64,000 nucleotides of DNA from Palaemon carinicauda. Taxonomy: Eukaryota > Arthropoda > Malacostraca > Decapoda > Palaemonidae. The stretch covers positions 13,901,925 to 13,965,924 of the forward strand of contig NC_090743.1 of assembly GCF_036898095.1 (NCBI RefSeq), written 5' to 3'. Every line of letters begins with the position of its first letter. Positions within the stretch are counted from its first letter, which is position 1. The notes below the pieces were generated by a model that saw only the letters and a program-made list of their open reading frames with translations, did no database searches and was not told where the DNA came from. Positions 55,564 through 64,000 of this stretch are shown here, piece after piece. The position numbers were made by a program, and so were the translations under genes.

Positions 55564-56691
55564 GTAAGCGTAATGTATGTGCACACTTTGTCACTTCCTT
55601 AAAATGGCTTCTTAACCACCATGGAAGCCTAGGCTAGTGTAGACATTTTAGTTTTCTTGTGAGTAACTTATTCTTGTCAGACCCACTATGGTCCATTCAT
55701 AGAAAGGCTTTGATTTAAATTGTCAACATTTTCATCGTTTTAAACTAAATTTCCAACTTTTTCATCACAAAATCATAAAGGTATAGCCCACTAGGCCTAG
55801 ACTATTCTCTGACCGTTTGGAGTTTGTCTTTGCACTTTTACAAATTCATTGTAATAAACAATAATATAAAGGCTCCATTGATATTTTTAGGCTCTTGCAT
55901 TACAATTTGGTTTTCAAATGCGGGAAAAACTGCTATTCCCAGGACAACTGCAAGCTACTAACGGTTACCGATTGGTCCTTGGTCTGCATTAGGAACATTA
56001 AAACTATATTGGTACGCCTGGTTTTGATTCATATTAAATTAAGAATTACATTATATGTGCTTCCAATTTGATTGGTCTTTTATATGGAAAATAAGTAATT
56101 TTAGGTGTAGGACTCCCTTGAGAGCAAGATTGTGGGACCAGTGACAAATCAGGATTTCTTGACAGGAACGCATAAATATTGTAATATTACGTTGCTGTTT
56201 AACCTAACCGTACCCATTAACTTACCCTAATTCATCAGTTCCTACTAAGGGCAAATCAACTCTACTTACAATACCGTCGTTCGATTGTGCCCCATCTGTT
56301 GTGTATATTAGTACTATGGCCACAATGCAATCATGCCTGTTGCTTGTTATTTGCACTATAATGTGCACAAGTGTTGTTTTTATAATAGACGGGAAAAGCT
56401 TTCCTTATAAAAACAACTTTTACCCATAGAAAAACGCCAGTTTTCTCCGATAATGATTCTTAAATTTTACCGCAAATAAATAATTAGGAAAAAACATATG
56501 TATCTATATCCACTGATAATGAGGGACCCCCAGCGGGAGCCCGGGGTTTTGGGTTGGAAAAACGGAGTATAATGGTAAAACAAAACTTCTTTTCTATACA
56601 TTATTTTCTCGGAGAACACATTTTCTGTTTGAAATGTTTTCCCGTCCGTAGCTATAATTTTGTTATAGAACAATTCTGGGAAAAAGTATAC
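55564..56691. other. Unassigned, left flank of the gypsy element
   Basis: AT-rich. At 56515-56620 it carries 'cagcgggagcccggggtttt' and 'ttattttctcgga' sequence that has a diverged counterpart right of the gypsy element at 61570-61690. Confidence 0.45.
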
Positions 56692-57035
56692 TGTAAGGAC
56701 AGTGAGACAAGCTTCACTAACGACAACTGACAGTTTATTCACACATACGTGGGAATATAATACAGTATGCGAACGGAAAAGTAGCATGCGCGCAAGTGCC
56801 AATTCGGCTCGAACTAACCGCCAAAATGTGTGATTTTATACACGCACATATACTTGAATTGTAAGTCAATAGAAATGGGTAATGAAATAATAAATACTGT
56901 ACATGAAATTGTAGCTCTGAGGGAGCGGAATAAATATATACAGTTAGCCACAGTGTGGCGAAAGGAGAATTTAAATAAAATACAGTAGAGAATTCGGTGA
57001 AATTGCTGGACGACGGAGGAAGTGATGTCCTTACA
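56692..57035 (-). repeat. 3' LTR of the gypsy element
   Basis: 344 bp direct repeat of 61119-61457. By eye about 20 substitutions and three small indels between the two, so roughly 6 percent divergence. Confidence 0.95.
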
Positions 57036-57052
57036 AGTACTCCCCCCCCCCA
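57036..57052 (-). promoter_or_regulatory. Polypurine tract next to the 3' LTR
   Basis: The minus strand reads about ten G followed by 'agtact' immediately before the LTR start. This is the expected plus-strand-DNA primer site; the last bases are not pure purine. Confidence 0.65.
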
Positions 57053-57083
57053 AGACATCAGGCGGCGTAGAGGGGTGATGAGA

Positions 57084-58334
57084 CTAATCTTTGTATTGTT
57101 TCGGGCGTCGGAGGGTTCCTGTTGTTCTTGAACGGAGGGGCGCGTCGGCGGCTGGTGTATGGATCGCTACCTCTTGTCGTCGTTTGTTGCTTTTCTTCTT
57201 ATTAGGCGCCTTGTTTTGAGGTGGCACTCTGGATCTGCCAGGTCCTGCGGAGGCAGTGTCGCTCCCTTCGAGAAACGCCGGTTTCACGCGGTCTATTGAG
57301 ACCCAGTCTTCTTGGCCATGCACGTCGAGAAGGAAGGCTTTCGTAGTTTTCTTGATTACTTGGTAGGGGCCTCGATAAGGTCTGGTTAGCGGCTGTCGAT
57401 GAGCGTCGACACGGACAAAAACATACCCGCAGTCATCCAGGTTCTTTGGCTTGAAATGCTTAGTTCTGTCCTGGTAAGTTTTAAGACATGGCCTGAATAT
57501 CCTAGCGATGTCCCTAAGATGATCCAGCTGCGTGTCGTTGGTTGATGTGGTAAAGAATTCGCCGGGGACTGCGAGCGCCTCTCCGTAAACCTTTTCGGCG
57601 GGCGATGGCTCGCCATCTGCGCGAGGGGCGGTGCGAAGGCCGAGGAGTACCCAAGGAAGTCGGGATTTCCAGTCCCCGTCGGTGCAGCTCGCCATCAAGG
57701 ACGCCTTAAGGGTGCGATGAGTTCGTTCGACCATGCCGTTTGCTGCGGGGCTGTATGCCGTGGTGTTGTGGAGAGTCGTTCCCATCAGGTTTGCCAGAGC
57801 GAGCCATATCTCCGATAGGAAAGCGGGGCCTCTGTCTGTCGTGATGTCATCAGGAACGCCAAATTTGCTCACCCAGCTTGACAAAAGGGCTTCGGCGCAT
57901 GCTTGGGTCGTAGTTTCGGTCATCGGCGATGCTTCCAACCACCTCGTGGAGCGATCGATGATTGTCAGAAGGTAGCGAGCAGATCCCGAAGGCGGCAACG
58001 GTCTCGCGGCATCGATATGTATGTGACCGAAACGCCTTTTCGGTTGGGGAAAATCGCCTATCCCCGATTCGGTGTGGCGGCTGATTTTGCTTGATTGGCA
58101 GTTGATGCATGTCTTTGCCCATTTCCGGGCTTCCTTTTTTATCCCTGGCCAGACGAACTTTTCAGACAGAAGGCTAGCAGTGGTGCGTCCCGAGGGGTGT
58201 GAAAGTCCATGGATGATGTCGAATATTTTTCTTCTGCAGGAAGCTGGAATCCAGGGACGTGGGCGGCCGGTGCTGGTGTCGCAGAGGATAGTTACTCCTG
58301 CTGGCCCGAGGGGAATCGCAGTTATCTTGAGCAC
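57084..58334 (-). CDS. Gypsy integrase (with RNase H C-terminus upstream)
   Basis: A 416-codon open frame. N-terminal zinc-binding HHCC region: 'FDIIHGLSHPSGRTTASLL' and 'WAKTCINCQSSK'. Catalytic core D-D-E: 'GHIHIDAARPLP' (Asp), 'DDITTDRGPAF' (Asp) and 'AANGMVERTHRTLKA' (Glu), with normal spacing. C-terminal chromodomain-like or GPY/F region: 'RPYRGPYQVI'. Ends in a basic tail. The same frame stays open upstream of 58334 and reads 'GKKNPVADALSRIE', the conserved end of RNase H, to about 58680. This domain looks intact. Confidence 0.93.
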   Translation of the reverse strand: MLKITAIPLGPAGVTILCDTSTGRPRPWIPASCRRKIFDIIHGLSHPSGRTTASLLSEKFVWPGIKKEARKWAKTCINCQSSKISRHTESGIGDFPQPKRRFGHIHIDAARPLPPSGSARYLLTIIDRSTRWLEASPMTETTTQACAEALLSSWVSKFGVPDDITTDRGPAFLSEIWLALANLMGTTLHNTTAYSPAANGMVERTHRTLKASLMASCTDGDWKSRLPWVLLGLRTAPRADGEPSPAEKVYGEALAVPGEFFTTSTNDTQLDHLRDIARIFRPCLKTYQDRTKHFKPKNLDDCGYVFVRVDAHRQPLTRPYRGPYQVIKKTTKAFLLDVHGQEDWVSIDRVKPAFLEGSDTASAGPGRSRVPPQNKAPNKKKSNKRRQEVAIHTPAADAPLRSRTTGTLRRPKQYKD

Positions 58335-58480
58335 GGATGGCCCCGTCAGGTGATCCTGTGCCTCTTGGTCGGTGCGCTGCTCGGATGCGAGGTTGGCGTA
58401 ATCGATTCCCAGGTGGATTACGTCGATTTCAATCCTTGAAAGGGCGTCCGCGACTGGGTTTTTCTTTCCGTGAGCGTAGC

Positions 58481-59101
58481 TTATGGTGCACCCGAATTCG
58501 GCGATTGCTGCGAGATGACGTTGTCGGGAGGACCATGCGTCTGTCGATTTTGTGAAGGCGTGTACGAGGGGTTGATGGTCCGTCGCGATTGTGAAGGGTG
58601 TGCCCTCCAGGATGTGCCTGAAGTGGCGGACGGCGAGGTAGACGGTGAGGAGTTTGCTGTCGAAGGTGCCGTACAGTATCTTGTTTCGGCGGGTTTCAAT
58701 TTCCTGCTGAAGAATGCCAGCGGTCGAGGAGAACCATTGACGAGCTGTTCCAGAACACCCCCACAGGCGACGTTGCTGGCGTCGGTCGTCAGTCGCAGGG
58801 GTGAGTTATTGTCGAAATAAGCCAGGGTGGTGGCTTTTGCGAGGGCGTCCTTTGTCCGGGTGAATGCGTTTTGTTGGGGAAAACCCCACTCAAGTTTCTT
58901 CGCCGTTCCCATCAGGACGTCGTCGAGGGGTGTCAGGGTCTGTGTGACGTTGGGGATAAAGCGCCTGTAGTAATTGACCATCCCCAGGAACTCATGAAGT
59001 TGGCGGGTGGTCGTAGGTACCGGGAACTTTCTGATGGCGTCCACCTTGGTTGTCATGGGTTTTACCCCGCACGAGGATACGCGTTGACCGAGAAAGTCCA
59101 C
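58481..59101 (-). pseudogene. Gypsy RT C-terminus and RNase H, frameshifted
   Basis: Open frame with 'VDFLGQRVSSCG' (start seen as MDFLGQ), 'LHEFLGMVNYYRRFIPN' and 'LRLTTDASNVACGGVLEQ' (catalytic Asp of RNase H in TTDAS), 'PLAFFSRKLKPAETRY' and then a shift near 58690, after which the true frame is that of the integrase entry. Confidence 0.88.
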
Positions 59102-60072
59102 TCCTTCCGCGCCGAACGTGCATTTGTCGAAACGTATGACCAGGCCATTCTCCTGTAGGCGTTTGAGGACGGCGCGGAGTGCCTCCGGTGTTCCTCCTTG
59201 GTCTTTGAGAATATCAGGATGTCGTCGACGTAGCAGACGCAGAATGGTAGGTCGCTCAGGATGCTATCCATTAGTCGTTGGAAGGTCGCCCCCACATTGC
59301 GTAGACCGAAGGTATAGGATCCGAACGGTGTCACAATGGCAGTTTTCGGAATCTCCTCCAGAAATACTGGGACCTGGAAGTAAGACTTGAGAAGGTCCAT
59401 CTTGGTGAAGTATTTCGCGCCATGCAACGCATTCGTCAGGTCTTGCATGTTGGGCAGGGGGTAGTGGTCGGGCGTTGTGATGAGGTTGAGGAGTCTGTAG
59501 TCCCCGCAAGGTCTCCAGGTCCCGTCAGGCTTCTTTACCATGTGTAGGGGAGATGCCCAGGGGCTCGATGTTTTCTTACAGATACCCATGCGTTCCATGT
59601 CCTCAAAGGCGCGTTTGGCGTCCTTCAGCTTCTGGGGCGGGAGGCGGCGGAATTTGGCGTGAGTAGGAGGTCCCGTTGTTGTGATGTGGTGGTAGATCCC
59701 GTGCTTGGAGGGGGATCCCGGCGAGTGTCGGAGCTCGGGCTTGAAAACGTCTGGAAATTCTTGCAGGAGGTCGGCTCTTAGGGCGCCGGACTGGCAGGTT
59801 CCTGTGTCGATGAGGCGTTTCCCAGCAACGTCAACAAGTAGTCCGTGGTGAGCGAGGAAATCTGCACCGAGGAGGGGGCGACTGATGTCAGCGATGGCGA
59901 AGGGCCAGGAATACGAACGGTCCATGATAGATATCCTGAGGGTCCTGGTCCCATAACACCGTATGGAAGATCCGTTGGCAGCGACGAGTGAGGGGGCGTC
60001 TTTGCTGGGACCACGGTCTAGGTCGGCTTGTGACGGCGGGAACGTTGACTGCATAGCGCCAGTGTCGACCAT
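59062..60072 (-). pseudogene. Gypsy protease and reverse transcriptase, frameshifted near the end
   Basis: Protease: 'VDTGAMQSTFP' (DTGA active site) and 'LLGADFLAHHGLLVD'. RT: 'MERMGICKKTSSPWASPLHM', 'GDYRLLNLITTPDHYPLPNM', 'FTKMDLLKSYFQVPV' (motif A), 'FGLRNVGATFQRLMD' (motif B) and 'CVCYVDDILIFSKT' (YVDD box). Frame lost after 'KTKEEHRR' (~59185), where the continuation is in the next frame. Core catalytic residues are present. Confidence 0.92.
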
Positions 60073-60165
60073 GAGTCTACGGTTGGAGACGGTGTGGAGG
60101 ATATAGAAACCATTCTTGTTTTGGTTTCCTGCAGCTGCGATGGTGGTAGGTGGTCTCTTCTGGCG

Positions 60166-60916
60166 TCATCTTCTAGGGAAGTTGCACGGAGCTCTACATT
60201 TCTTGGCGGCGCTGCCGAACTGTTGGTGGTAGAAGCACCATGCTGGGTTAGGCCTAGGGTTCGGACGTGTCGGTTGTGGTGGTTTCCTTCTTGCTAGAAC
60301 GTTGATCTCGTCGTCGTCGTCAGGAGCCGTTGCTGAAGAGCCTATGGAAGAGCAGCTGAAGGAGGAGAACGAAGACGGTACTGATGATGCCCTGAGGCGA
60401 GATGCTTTGGAGGCCTCGTGGAGCTTCTGAGCCTTCGACAGGAGTTCGATCATCGGAAGTGTGTCGGCGTCTGTCAATTGGGCCCTTACGTCCTGCGGTA
60501 GGCGTCGAAGGAAAATCTCACGAGATAGGCTAATCTCGCGCTGTCGGTTTCGGGGAGCATTAGCAGGCCGGTTAACTCATCCCATTCCTCGACAGGAGAG
60601 GTGTCACCCATGGGTTTGCCGGCGAGGTCCGGGACTTTGTGCCCTTGCTGAAACGAATAGAGTAGATACCGATGAGTTTCGTTCTCTTGGCCAGCCTGGG
60701 CGTCGAGCCATGGGGAAATCTTGTTGAATACCTCCTCTGGGATGGAGGTGAGAACGGTGTCGGCCTTGGTGCAGGAGTTGCTGAGCTTAGCGACTCGGAA
60801 GAGTACGTCCGCTCTCAGGAACCAGGAAGCGGTGTTGTGTTGAGGAAACGGCGGCAGTTTGACTTTGGGTGTGGAGGCGAGGCCGTTGGGCGTGATGGAC
60901 GGGTTGAATCCGCCAT
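60166..60916 (-). pseudogene. Gypsy gag, frameshifted, with zinc-knuckle-like C-terminus
   Basis: ATG at 60914-60916 begins 'MADSTRPSRPTASPP'. After a shift the minus strand continues 'ASWFLRADVLFRVAKLS', 'FNKISPWLD' and 'ARLAYLV', then another shift and 'EIFLRRLPQDVRAQL', then the open piece 60166-60477 with 'CFYHQQFGSAAKKCRAPC', a C-x3-H...C-x3-C type knuckle. At least two frameshifts. Confidence 0.82.
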
Positions 60917-61118
60917 TGTGGTCAGTCGGCGAAGAGGTGGGAAGTTGATATGTCGGTTAAGCTCATCCTACTGCCTTATATGCCCCGAGGTGTGGGATCA
61001 CCAAAGGCCGAAGCTCACGCCTAAGGTAACGGAGTAAAAGAAGGTAGCACGGCCGTAATAAGTCCGTTAATGGCAAAGCCAAAACCGCTGATGCTACTAC
61101 AACTCCGGGGGCACTAGT

Positions 61119-61457
61119 TGTAAGGACAGTGAGACAAGCTTCACCAACGACAACTGACAGTATTCAAACATACGTGGGAATATAATACAGGGTGCGTACG
61201 GAAAAGTAGCATGCGCGCAGGCGCCAATTCGGCTTGAACTAACTGCCAAAATATGTGTGTTTTTACACACGCAAAAACACTTGAATTACAAGTCAATAGA
61301 AATAGGTAATGAAATAATAAATACATGAAATTGTATCTCTGAGGGAGTGGAATAAATATATACAGTTAGCCACAGTGTGGCGAAAGGAGAATTTAAATAA
61401 AATACCGTAGAGAATTTGGTGAAATTGCTGGACGACGGAGGAAGTGATGTCCTTACA
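61119..61457 (-). repeat. 5' LTR of the gypsy element
   Basis: 339 bp partner of 56692-57035. Right after it on the minus strand comes 'actagtgcccccggagttgt', where a primer binding site is expected; it does not begin with the usual TGG. Confidence 0.95.
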
Positions 61458-61967
61458 ATACTAATACTGTAAAGATATGAGTTTTACATTGTAAAACAAC
61501 AGTTTACTTCGAAATGACCTTTATTTCTGTGGCAAATCAATAGTTGATAAGATACCCCCTAATATATCCCACAGTAATGGTGGGCCACCCTGTGGGAAAT
61601 AGTGTTTTTGGGTTTGGAAAATTTATGGAAATCGAAATAAAGGTAAAACTAATCTTTTCTCTTTTATACATTTTTCTCTCGGACACATAAATAAAAAAAA
61701 TTACACAAAATATTGTCATTCTATACGCCTGAGTTATTTCTCTTTTCTTTGTTTACATCCTATGGTTTGCATGTATCTGCATCTAATGTAAACCATTATT
61801 TGTGGTTTACTTTGAGGACCCCCGATGTAGTTACTGTCTGTGTTCTAGTGGGCTTGCCCCCAGTCACGGTCTATGACATATGAACTACTGAACTCGGTTA
61901 GGTTAGGTGGAGTGTGTTAGGTTTGTGGCCTATTGAACGAATCTAAATTTATATTTGATCCAGTGCA
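61458..61967. other. Right flank of the gypsy element
   Basis: Contains a diverged copy of the left-flank block (61600-61690) and, at 61840-61920, 'gggcttgcccccagtcacgg' and 'tcggttaggttaggtgg', which recall the repeat at 37070-37140. Confidence 0.5.
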
Positions 61968-62249
61968 GCATACAAACCTTCCGGTCTCTACTGTAGATTA
62001 TTTATTTCGGCGAAGCTGAAACTAGCTGTTAAGCTTTTTCTTATAAGGTATTATTACCCACCTCTAGTTAGTGGGGGAGGAGCATGGTATGCTAGCCCCC
62101 ACTCCTACCAGCACTAGCAATCAATCGTCACTTTTAAATTAGTCTCGGTAGAGGAAAGATGTACCATTTTTTCTTCTGTCAAACCTTCTAACCGGTTTTA
62201 AGATTGAAAGCTACTGGCCTTAAGCTTAATAAAAAGTATTTTTTTTTTT

Positions 62250-62560
62250 TTCAGTGCCTTCCTTGGGGTTCAAGGGTTCCCCAAGCAAGGCAAGGTAGCA
62301 AGAGGTCTTTGGCCTTGTGTTCTGCTGCTCGCCCGACGTTCGCTCGTTTTAGGCGGGTGTGCTGAGCAGTTGCTGACAAGAACTCCTCGGAATGACTTCT
62401 CAGGTAATCTCTATGGGGTGAAGCCAGAAATGAGCTTCGGCTACGTTTCACTGGCAACACTCAATGTTGACCTTCAACTTGAGCTTAGCTTGTAGATGGG
62501 AAGCAGAAACTACTGCCTGGAGATTCACCTCCAGGTGTTGGATAATTTTCCTTTGTTCCG
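62250..62560 (+). other. Unassigned segment of element D
   Basis: Sequence between the terminal repeat and the RT box; not clearly related to A, B or C. It may mark the deletion junction that removed ORF1. Confidence 0.4.
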
Positions 62561-62569
62561 GCGCACAGG

Positions 62570-62835
62570 ATCAGCATCTGTCTCCTAAGAAACCTTGATG
62601 ATTGGCTGATCCTAGCAGACCTGGTGGTGACCCTTCTTCAACACAGAGACAGACTACTCGTGTTTTGCCAGGATCTGTGGATCGTGGTAAATCTCGAGAA
62701 GTCATCCCTGCTCCCCTCTCAAAGACTGGTGTACTGTACCTCGGTATGATCGTTGACATCAAACTTCTGATAGTCTTCCCTCCAGATGACAGGGTACAGA
62801 GGCTGAGGAAGGTAGCAAGCCCCATCCTCAGATGA
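62570..62835 (+). pseudogene. DIRS-like reverse transcriptase fragment (element D)
   Basis: Reads 'LRNLDDWLILADLVVTLLQH' (catalytic DD box), 'VNLEKSSLLPSQRLVYLGMI' and 'FPPDDRVQRL', nearly parallel to element A's RT at 13500-13700. Upstream motifs A and B are absent. Confidence 0.82.
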
Positions 62836-62999
62836 GAAAGCTACCAGCCAAATAGTTGTTGCATCTCTTAGGTCACCTGCCATCCCTGGTCTGTCTCCTG
62901 CCCAACAGCTGCCTCAGAATTTGATCTCCAGTGGCGGCTAAAATCCAGGTGGAGTTGGCACAGCGACTCCCCAGATACATTAGTCCCCGTGGGACTAGA

Positions 63000-63580
63000 G
63001 CAGCAGACGAGAACCTCCGCAGAGGGACTGACCTTCTCGTACCTCCCCCAGAATTGATGATCTTTTCGGATGCATCGAAAGAACAGTGATCCAAATGCTG
63101 CACCACACGGTCTCTGGACTTTGGTCCGAATCCGTAAGGTACCAGCGCACAAATCTCTATGGAGATGAGGGCACCCTTCCTGGCCCTCCCAACAGTTCCA
63201 GCAGCTCTTGGCAGGTCACTCTAGTGCTGATGTGCAATACCGCAATACCACCACAGTAGTGGCTTCGGTAAAAAAAAAAAAGGCAGTACCTTTTCGCAGC
63301 CTCCTTGTCATCCAGCTGTGGAGATGCTAAGGTGGACAGAAGACAACTCTGTGTCCCTATCAGCTCTCTTCAATCCAGGCTAGCAGAATTTGCTCACGGA
63401 CAATCTGAGTAGAGCAGCTTGGATTGTGGGGTTCGAGTGGTCTTTGAATCATTTTATAGCCAACTAAGTCCTGACTTTGTGGGGTCCGCCAACTGCGGAT
63501 TTTTTCGCGACGTCCCTGAACTTGTGACTTCCGCTGTACTACTCTCCAGTCCCGGATCGGAAGGCTCTCTGGCAAGGCGT
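63000..63580 (+). pseudogene. RNase H remnant (element D)
   Basis: 'RGTDLLVPPPELMIFSDASK' is open and matches element C at 31560-31470, including the DAS motif. Further on, stops, an A-run at 63270-63280 and shifts; pieces such as 'FLALPTV' and 'WGPP' counterparts can still be followed. Confidence 0.7.
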
Positions 63581-64000
63581 ATTCTAAAAACAGTGGAACA
63601 GCATCGATGATTACGCCTATCCCCTGTTCTTTCTGATGAGAAGGGTGTTCAATAATACTAGAGAATCCAACTATCTATCCATGACTCATAGCTCCGCTAT
63701 GGTATCACACATAGTGGTTCCCTTGCCTTCTACAACTCTTGACAGAAATCCTGAGAAAACTCTTCCACGACATGATCTACTCAAACAGCCATACGTGAAC
63801 ATTTTTCACAAGGCGGTAGCTTCGCTTCGTTTTCACGCCTGAAGAATATCCAGCACCTCCTCTCTGAGAGGCTTTTCGCAACCCGTTACAAAGAGGATGT
63901 GTAGATACCTGTGAAGATCTTGGCTTCAGTCTACCAGGTTAAATGGACTGTCTTCTATGGTTGGTTATGTGGAAGGGATCTCTCTCCCCTTCATGCCACT

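Larger units (their letters stand above)
56692..61457 (-). mobile_element. Ty3/gypsy LTR retrotransposon, both LTRs, defective
   Basis: 4766 bp. LTRs 56692-57035 and 61119-61457 start 'tgtaaggaca' and end 'tgtccttaca'. 4-bp target duplication 'atac' at 56688-56691 and 61458-61461. On the minus strand: gag (60166-60916), protease and RT (59062-60072), RNase H (58481-59101), integrase (57084-58334). Frameshifts lie in gag, in RT and in RNase H, so this copy cannot make a full polyprotein. The protease-RT-RNase H-integrase order is that of Ty3/gypsy. It is much higher in GC than its surroundings. Confidence 0.95.
61968..64000 (+). mobile_element. DIRS-like retrotransposon D, 5' part, runs off the window
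   Basis: 5' end with 'ttatttcggcgaagctgaaa' and 'ctctagttagtgggggagg', the C-type terminal sequence. ORF1 is missing: the RT begins only ~600 bases in. RT at 62570-62835, RNase H motifs from ~63000. Many stops. The last 200 bases match element C around 30890-30930 ('cagtctaccagg', 'tggttgg'), so the copy continues into the connection region. Confidence 0.8.

Noticed and set aside
55353..55586. 77-codon minus frame opposite the candidate exon
   Set aside because: Spans the MITE end and the candidate exon; no domain; treated as a shadow.
61895..61920. Interstitial telomere repeat (TTAGG)n
   Set aside because: Only about two units ('ggttaggttagg'); arthropod telomere arrays would be much longer.

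Overview
The window is eukaryotic genomic DNA: AT-rich, intron-containing, with dinucleotide and trinucleotide microsatellites and very dense, nested transposable elements. The repeat complement (DIRS-like tyrosine-recombinase retrotransposons, RTE-like LINE pieces with short tandem tails, a tRNA-type SINE, hAT elements, a Ty3/gypsy LTR element) and an animal-type gene suggest an arthropod, most likely a decapod crustacean. The crustacean placement is inference from repeat style, not proven here.

Host genes. One protein-coding gene can be assembled by hand. A homologue of the catalytic alpha subunit of platelet-activating-factor acetylhydrolase 1B (PAFAH1B2/3 type) lies on the minus strand in five coding exons (38010-38075, 21633-21839, 21105-21227, 18341-18442, 11861-12094). 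All introns are phase 0 with GT-AG borders, giving 243 aa with an intact SGNH catalytic set. A second, weaker case is a possible 23-codon first coding exon on the plus strand at 55494-55563, of unknown gene.

Mobile DNA region by region. 1-11860 is downstream of the PAFAH gene: a DIRS end at the left edge, one copy of an interspersed repeat called here family R, a long CA/AT microsatellite and a 41-bp inverted repeat. Intron 4 (12095-18340) holds a truncated DIRS-like element (A). Intron 3 holds a LINE 3' end. Intron 1 (21840-38009) holds DIRS-like element B, with 160-bp inverted terminal repeats that look identical plus an internal complementary region. B directly abuts DIRS-like element C, which is itself interrupted by an R copy and by a complete hAT transposon with an 8-bp target duplication. 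38200-55100 is a repeat-only stretch: R copies, SINE, LINE fragments, hAT MITEs and microsatellites. 56692-61457 is a Ty3/gypsy element with both LTRs and a 4-bp target duplication. 61968-64000 is the start of another DIRS-like element (D), running off the window.

How it fits together. The elements form a nested record: R inside C, hAT inside C, a hAT MITE inside R, R inside a SINE and R inside a LINE. The host gene exons are short islands within this. All large autonomous elements seen carry frameshifts, stops or deletions, so none looks competent as it stands. Family R (11 copies or pieces) and the DIRS end architecture are the observations most worth a second look.
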